A stretch of 64,000 nucleotides of DNA from CAYNRA01 sp964399465. GTDB lineage: Bacteria; Bacteroidota; Bacteroidia; Cytophagales; Spirosomataceae. The stretch is taken from the NCBI GenBank assembly GCA_964399465.1, contig CAYNRA010000003.1, positions 9,623 to 73,622 on the forward strand. Direction: 5' to 3'. The notes under the pieces are model-generated. The model was not told the origin of the DNA. It made no database searches and saw only the letters and a list, made by a program, of their open reading frames with translations. Position numbers and translations under genes: made by a program. Positions 59,200-64,000 of the stretch are shown piece after piece; position 1 is the stretch's first letter, and every line of letters starts with the position of its first letter.

Positions 59200-59970
59200 T
59201 TAAGCCGGTGTGTTTTCAGCGGCATCTACTTCCGCTTTGATCCAGTCATATCCTTTTTCTTCCAACTCAAGAGCAAGTTCTTTGGTACCTGACTTTACGA
59301 TTCTACCTTTGTAGAGAACGTGAACGAAGTCGGGAACGATATAATCAAGTAAGCGTTGGTAGTGAGTAACAACGATAAACGAGCGATTGCCGTCTTTAAG
59401 TTGATTAACTCCTTCAGCTACGATACGAAGTGCGTCGATATCAAGTCCTGAGTCTGTTTCATCTAAAATCCCAAGCGTTGGCTCAAGCATGGCCATTTGG
59501 AAAATTTCGTTTCTTTTTTTCTCACCACCGGAGAAACCTTCGTTCAAAGAGCGACGCAAAAGTTGGTCGTCAATTTCGACTAATTTGGCTTTTTGTTTGG
59601 TCAATTTCAAGAATTGAGCGGCATCTAAAGCGGGTTCGCCTTTGTATTTACGAATTTGATTAATCGCAGTTTTAAGGAAATTAACGGTAGTCACACCTGG
59701 GATTTCTACTGGATATTGGAATGCCAAGAAAACACCTTCGGCAGCTCTTTCTTCTGGCGCAAGTTCGAGCAAATTTTTCCCGTTGAACTCTACTTCTCCA
59801 CCTAGAATTTCATAGTCTTCGCGACCTGCTAGCACGGAAGCCAATGTACTTTTTCCGGAACCATTAGGACCCATAATCGCGTGGATTTCGCCTGGCTTTA
59901 TTTCTAAATTTATCCCGTTCAGGATTTGCTTTTCTTCAACTCTTGCTTGTAGATTACTGATTTTCAGCAT
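59200..59970 (-). CDS. sufC: Fe-S cluster assembly ATPase SufC
   Basis: ABC-type ATPase that drives conformational change in SufB/SufD. The 256-aa protein has Walker A GPNGSGKST (near 35-43), the signature NEGFSGGEKKR, Walker B LGILDETDSGLD and the switch His in VVTHYQRLL. It is the first gene of this transcript; sufB, normally just upstream, is absent and a -7 box precedes sufC directly. Confidence 0.96.
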   Translation of the reverse strand: MLKISNLQARVEEKQILNGINLEIKPGEIHAIMGPNGSGKSTLASVLAGREDYEILGGEVEFNGKNLLELAPEERAAEGVFLAFQYPVEIPGVTTVNFLKTAINQIRKYKGEPALDAAQFLKLTKQKAKLVEIDDQLLRRSLNEGFSGGEKKRNEIFQMAMLEPTLGILDETDSGLDIDALRIVAEGVNQLKDGNRSFIVVTHYQRLLDYIVPDFVHVLYKGRIVKSGTKELALELEEKGYDWIKAEVDAAENTPA

Positions 59971-60311
59971 TTTATATAGAAGTTATTGGAATTAATTGGA
60001 TATACATTAATGAATACAAAAGTAGAACATTCTTATTGATAAGTAATACCAACGTCTTGAATAACCACAAATCAGCTTGACTTGTTCCCTATACGTGACA
60101 GAAATTACGGAATCGGACAAAAACGAATCGAAAATCTAGGTGTAGAAGTTTGTGAATAGACAAAACAATTAATTCAGTCGCTGTATCAACGAATTTCATA
60201 AAATATTTAGTTACTTTGTGGACGTTTTACCATAGATTATTCTATTTTAGGACAAATCTGAGATTGTTTTTCACTCAATCTATTTTACAAACTCTTATTT
60301 AAATCTTAGTT
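59971..60311. other. Divergent intergenic region sufC/eno
   Basis: 341 bp without a coding frame. It holds a sufC -7 box at 60017-60024 and AT-rich sequence before eno. I see no tRNA, small RNA signature or strong hairpin in it. Confidence 0.6.
60017..60024 (-). promoter_or_regulatory. -7 element of sufC
   Basis: TACTTTTG on the minus strand is a perfect TAnnTTTG, 47 bp before the sufC start. A TTGG lies 24 bp further upstream, slightly too far for an ideal -33. Confidence 0.45.
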
Positions 60312-61589
60312 ATGAGTCAAATCGTACGCGTACACGCCCGCCAAATCCTTGATTCAAGAGGAAACCCAACCGTTGAAGTAGATGTAATGACAGACAGTGG
60401 CTTTTTGGGCCGCGCGGCTGTTCCATCTGGAGCTTCTACGGGGATTCACGAAGCCGTTGAACTTCGGGATGATGATGCCTCTGTTTATGTTGGAAAGGGA
60501 GTATTAAAGGCGGTAAAAAATGTCAATGAAAGCATTGCTGAGGCGCTTTTGGGCTTCAATGTTTTCGAGCAAAACCTCATTGACCAAACGATGATTGCCT
60601 TAGACGGCTCATCAAACAAAGGGAACCTTGGAGCAAATGCAATATTAGGTGTTTCTTTGGCAGTTGCGAAGGCAGCAGCACAAGAAGCAGGTCTTCCTCT
60701 ATTCCGTTATTTAGGTGGAGTGAATGCCAACACACTTCCAGTCCCAATGATGAACATCTTAAACGGTGGTTCACATGCCGATAACTCTATTGATTTTCAA
60801 GAGTTTATGGTAATGCCTGCTAAGGCCGATACATTTTCTGATTCATTACGTATGGGTACTGAGGTATTCCATTCATTGAAGAAAGTGTTGAAATCAAAAG
60901 GATATTCGACAAACGTTGGAGACGAAGGTGGATTTGCACCAAATATTGGTTCAAACGAAGAAGCTATCGAGATTGTCCTTACGGCGATTGAGAAAGCAGG
61001 CTATAAGCCAGGCGAAGATATTTTCATCGCAATGGATGCTGCTTCTTCTGAATTCTATGATGCAAAAACAGGTCTTTATACATTCAAAAAGTCGAGTGGC
61101 AAACAAATGACTTCTGATGAACTTGCTGCTTATTGGAACTCTTGGGTGGATAAATACCCAATCATGTCGATTGAAGACGGTATGGCTGAAGATGACTGGG
61201 CTGGTTGGGCTGAGCTAACTCGTTTGTCGGGTAGCAAATGTCAATTGGTTGGTGATGATTTATTTGTAACCAATGTAAAACGCTTGCAAGAAGGTATTGA
61301 TAAAGGCATTGCAAACTCTATTTTGGTAAAAGTAAATCAAATTGGTTCGTTGACAGAAACAATCGACGCAGTTAATTTGGCGCACAGAAACAAATACAAG
61401 AGTGTAATGTCACACCGTTCTGGTGAGACAGAAGATGCTACAATTGCTGATTTGGCTGTGGCATTAAACACGGGTCAAATCAAGACAGGTTCGGCTTCGC
61501 GTTCGGATAGAATGGCGAAATACAATCAATTGATTCGTATCGAAGAAGAATTAGGCGATAGCGCATACTTCCCTGGATTGAAGTTCTAA
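60312..61589 (+). CDS. eno: Enolase (phosphopyruvate hydratase)
   Basis: Glycolytic enzyme interconverting 2-phosphoglycerate and phosphoenolpyruvate, also a degradosome partner in some bacteria. The 425-aa chain is standard. GASTGIHEA near 40, the GDEGGFAPN loop, metal ligands in FIAMDAASSEF, SIEDGM and VGDDLFVTN, the Lys of LVKVNQIGSLTE and SHRSGETED are all present. It is monocistronic and ends at a strong terminator. Confidence 0.98.
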   Translation: MSQIVRVHARQILDSRGNPTVEVDVMTDSGFLGRAAVPSGASTGIHEAVELRDDDASVYVGKGVLKAVKNVNESIAEALLGFNVFEQNLIDQTMIALDGSSNKGNLGANAILGVSLAVAKAAAQEAGLPLFRYLGGVNANTLPVPMMNILNGGSHADNSIDFQEFMVMPAKADTFSDSLRMGTEVFHSLKKVLKSKGYSTNVGDEGGFAPNIGSNEEAIEIVLTAIEKAGYKPGEDIFIAMDAASSEFYDAKTGLYTFKKSSGKQMTSDELAAYWNSWVDKYPIMSIEDGMAEDDWAGWAELTRLSGSKCQLVGDDLFVTNVKRLQEGIDKGIANSILVKVNQIGSLTETIDAVNLAHRNKYKSVMSHRSGETEDATIADLAVALNTGQIKTGSASRSDRMAKYNQLIRIEEELGDSAYFPGLKF

Positions 61590-61620
61590 GGGATTCTTTT
61601 TTGAATCAGCTTTTGATTTA

Positions 61621-61655
61621 CATACAAAAACCCGCCTTCGGCGGGTTTTTGTATG
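61621..61655. terminator. Bidirectional terminator eno / M14 peptidase
   Basis: A perfect 15-bp stem, CATACAAAAACCCGC (61621-61635) with GCGGGTTTTTGTATG (61641-61655), has a CTTCG loop. T-runs on both strands serve the two convergent genes. Confidence 0.95.
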
Positions 61656-61673
61656 TAACGATCTAATTATTTA

Positions 61674-64000
61674 TTACTCCTCTCCATCGTAACGTCCGCT
61701 ACCAACTAAATGACCGAAGAACAAGCTATTGATAAATAATTTATTTGTACCATACCAAAATGCTCTGAAATTCGGATTATCTGTAAATGCAATTACCCTT
61801 CCAGCACCTACTCTATCTGCAACTGCTGCTGGACTGTTTTTAATCCTTGCTTCGTTTTTAGGATGTACATATCCTGCTACCAATGGTTTTTGCGTGAACA
61901 TCAAAGGTGTATTGTACGCATCTTTTGTATCTTCAAATACCAAATTATTAATCTTAAAGATACGTAATTTATCTTGTTTGTATCCGTAAGCTATTGGGTG
62001 CGATGGGTCGATGGTTGTTTCAAATATCGTTCCTGCTGTGCTCATTGCACCGTCGTACTCGTCTTTACTTGCATACGGACGCTTCGCTGGACCGTCGTTC
62101 CCTACTTGGGCTTTCAAAGTAACATTCATGATTTTTTTGCTTACTACCCACTCACTTGCAGTTCCCATAGCAACCAAAGTACCACCTGAACTTAAAAAGC
62201 GTTTCACTCGCTCCTCCGAAAGTTCATTGTATCTACCATTTGCTAAAACAAGGTGCGTATATTTTGTTAAATCCATCCGGTTGATTGCATCAATATCAGC
62301 CATCGTAACCGGAATATCCATACGTTGGTCTAATAAATGCCAAACTTCACCTGCACTGAGATTATCTACTCCTGGGCCTGTTGCCATCAAAATTTTAGGC
62401 ATTTCTACTCTCTTGAATTTCTCACTACCCAAGTCAATTCCAGCAGAAGTTAATCCTGAATTAACACCATAGAAAGTGAGTCCATCGCGTTTTGCAAGTT
62501 CTTCCAGGAGCCCTGAAATATCTTTTCCTTGTGTTTGAATTTCGATTGTTCCGTAGCCAAATTCTTTTAATTTACCATTGATTGTCGTTGTAAATGGCTC
62601 CATGGCTACTTTAATCGCCATTCCTTTTTCCAGTAAATCATATATTGCTCTTCCAACAAAATAACCATCCCACTCCACTAAATAAGCAAGAGCACCTTTT
62701 CCGATAACCATACCTGCGGGAAAATCATTTGTTTCTACTTTCGAACCCAACTGCACTGGTATTGTCGATTCTGCGAAAGGTACATTCATCGAATGAGGTA
62801 ATGTCCAAGCAGAAACATCGTAAAATGCGCTGTCTTCAAATGTTGTTCTTCTCTCAAAAAGCGATTTGATTAAACGGTGTTGCGGCTGATTTGTCGGAAC
62901 AACATAGCTATCATCAGTATTGAATGTTTTTCCATCCAATTTTTCTGCTTTAGCTACTTTATAAACAGCGATTTTATTTCGCTGCATGATATTAATCATT
63001 TCCCACGTACGAACAGGATCGTTACCTCCACCGAAAACGTAGGATTTAATTGCATCCGTTGACTTTTCTTGGTAGAAATTACGCATGTATTCAAGCATTT
63101 CTACGCGCATCGCATTCGCCGCTTTTATACTCGTTTGTGTAGCGATAAACTGATTTTTGATTGTAAATGGAAAACTCAAATCACCGTTCACAGTTTCTTG
63201 CAAATGCCCACGTGAAGAGCCTTGTTCAAACAAGATACCAACTGCTCCGTTTGCATCCGGCAATGTCGAACCTTTTCCATAATAATAATCATCGAAGTTT
63301 TCTTGCGTATAATAATACGATAGATTCGCGTCTAACCCTTCTGCATGGAACTCTCCGATTTTATTCGTCAATTCCACGTTCTTTTTAGGTGTCATTGGAT
63401 TTGTTCGAGACGGAATACCTGGTTGGAAAAAGAAGGTAGAATTACCACCCATTTCGTGGTGATCTGTTAGAATATTTGGCATCCAAGCATAGAATTTCGC
63501 TAATCTTGCTTTACTTTCAGGCAATTGTTGGTGTAACCAGTCTCTGTTTAGGTCAAACCAATAATGATTTGAGCGACCTCCTGGCCAAGTCTCTCTGAAC
63601 TCTCTGCTATTTGGGTCTGCGACCAAGTTTTTACTTTTGTTTTGATTCACCCAAGTTGTAAAGCGATTGCTACCGTCTGGATTCATACAAGGATCCAGAA
63701 GAATAACAGTGTTTTTCAACATGTTTTCGATTTCTTCTCCTTGCGCAGCAGCCAAATGATACGCTGCAAGTATCGCTGCATGTGCCCCACTTTGCTCATT
63801 CCCGTGTACAGTATAGCCCATCCATAAAACGATAGGCATATTCTTTACGTCTAACTTTTTCGACTGTTCTGCATCCATCAATGCCAAATGGTCTTTTTGG
63901 ATTTTATCGATGTTCTTATGATTTTCTGGGGAAGTAACCGTCACGAGGAGTAACTCTCTGTTTTCAAATGAACGACCATAGGTTTCTACTTTGAAACGGT
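61674..64000 (-). CDS. M14 zinc carboxypeptidase family protein, 5' truncated by window
   Basis: The frame stays open to the right edge, so the start lies outside; at least 775 residues are seen. The edge encodes YGRSFENRELLL, typical of M14 enzymes just before the first metal site. Zinc ligands His and Glu are in VHGNEQSG, the third His is in LTDHHEMGG (about 115 residues further), and the general-base Glu fits FEQGSSRG. The C-terminal half (from about 510 of the GTG-based frame) resembles a ThuA/glutamine-amidotransferase-like domain. Probably exported, but the signal peptide is not in view. Confidence 0.85.
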   Translation of the reverse strand, partial: RFKVETYGRSFENRELLLVTVTSPENHKNIDKIQKDHLALMDAEQSKKLDVKNMPIVLWMGYTVHGNEQSGAHAAILAAYHLAAAQGEEIENMLKNTVILLDPCMNPDGSNRFTTWVNQNKSKNLVADPNSREFRETWPGGRSNHYWFDLNRDWLHQQLPESKARLAKFYAWMPNILTDHHEMGGNSTFFFQPGIPSRTNPMTPKKNVELTNKIGEFHAEGLDANLSYYYTQENFDDYYYGKGSTLPDANGAVGILFEQGSSRGHLQETVNGDLSFPFTIKNQFIATQTSIKAANAMRVEMLEYMRNFYQEKSTDAIKSYVFGGGNDPVRTWEMINIMQRNKIAVYKVAKAEKLDGKTFNTDDSYVVPTNQPQHRLIKSLFERRTTFEDSAFYDVSAWTLPHSMNVPFAESTIPVQLGSKVETNDFPAGMVIGKGALAYLVEWDGYFVGRAIYDLLEKGMAIKVAMEPFTTTINGKLKEFGYGTIEIQTQGKDISGLLEELAKRDGLTFYGVNSGLTSAGIDLGSEKFKRVEMPKILMATGPGVDNLSAGEVWHLLDQRMDIPVTMADIDAINRMDLTKYTHLVLANGRYNELSEERVKRFLSSGGTLVAMGTASEWVVSKKIMNVTLKAQVGNDGPAKRPYASKDEYDGAMSTAGTIFETTIDPSHPIAYGYKQDKLRIFKINNLVFEDTKDAYNTPLMFTQKPLVAGYVHPKNEARIKNSPAAVADRVGAGRVIAFTDNPNFRAFWYGTNKLFINSLFFGHLVGSGRYDGEE

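Noticed and set aside
59971..60311. Hidden RNA gene between sufC and eno
   Set aside because: No tRNA cloverleaf, tmRNA, RNase P or SRP signature and no strong hairpin seen by eye.
1..64000. CRISPR arrays, insertion sequences, prophage or integron signals
   Set aside because: No regularly spaced repeats, transposase, integrase or flanking direct repeats were found; gene content is housekeeping throughout.

Overview
The window is chromosomal DNA from a low-GC member of the Bacteroidota, most likely order Cytophagales. The reasons are: no Shine-Dalgarno sequences; several perfect TAnnTTTG -7 boxes; an 885-aa exported protein of fibronectin repeats ending in a type IX secretion sorting domain; zinc-ligand-free S14 and L36; a carbamoyl-phosphate synthase large subunit without its C-terminal allosteric domain; and a neighbourhood of MarR-YceI, SufCD and NFACT genes usual for that group. 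The genus cannot be fixed from the sequence alone. No tRNA, rRNA, CRISPR array, insertion sequence, prophage or integrated element was seen.

Layout. 1-9.8 kb: Maf pyrophosphatase, a MarR-YceI pair, two exported or lipid-anchored proteins, a ROK regulator, then a tight plus-strand run pyrB - nuoC - phosphodiesterase - unknown exported protein, closed by a convergent conserved small gene. 9.8-18.5 kb: a PAS histidine kinase with a response regulator fused to a CRP/FNR domain, a Tat-exported TIM-barrel protein, a C4-dicarboxylate symporter next to malic enzyme, and a polysaccharide flippase. 18.5-30.2 kb: a large hybrid sensor kinase, ksgA-mgtE-dtd, carB, and the ppx - NFACT (rqcH-like) pair. 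30.2-45.9 kb: the complete S10-spc-alpha ribosomal protein cluster from rplC to rplQ on the minus strand (with secY, map, infA and rpoA), but without rpsJ at its head. 45.9-64 kb: the fibronectin/T9SS protein, a membrane ferredoxin with an FAD oxidoreductase, an arginine deiminase with citrulline hydrolase CtlX, folB with a DivIVA-like coiled-coil protein, a WD40 protein, a phosphopantetheinyl transferase, sufCD, enolase and a truncated M14 carboxypeptidase.

How the genes work together. Most of the window is translation and core metabolism. Arginine deiminase plus CtlX would give a two-step route from arginine to ornithine that makes no carbamoyl phosphate. The dicarboxylate symporter next to malic enzyme suggests uptake and conversion of malate-type acids to pyruvate. 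The sensor kinase and receiver-CRP regulator form a self-contained two-component pair resembling a condensed FixL/FixJ/FixK circuit.

I found no clear-cut unknown defence or mobile system. The best leads are: RNA structures in the ribosomal cluster (a terminator-like hairpin between rpsD and rpoA, a long folded leader before rplC, and recurrent small intercistronic hairpins); the kinase/receiver-CRP pair; the FAD-ferredoxin pair; and a DivIVA-like protein fused to a helix-hairpin-helix-type domain.
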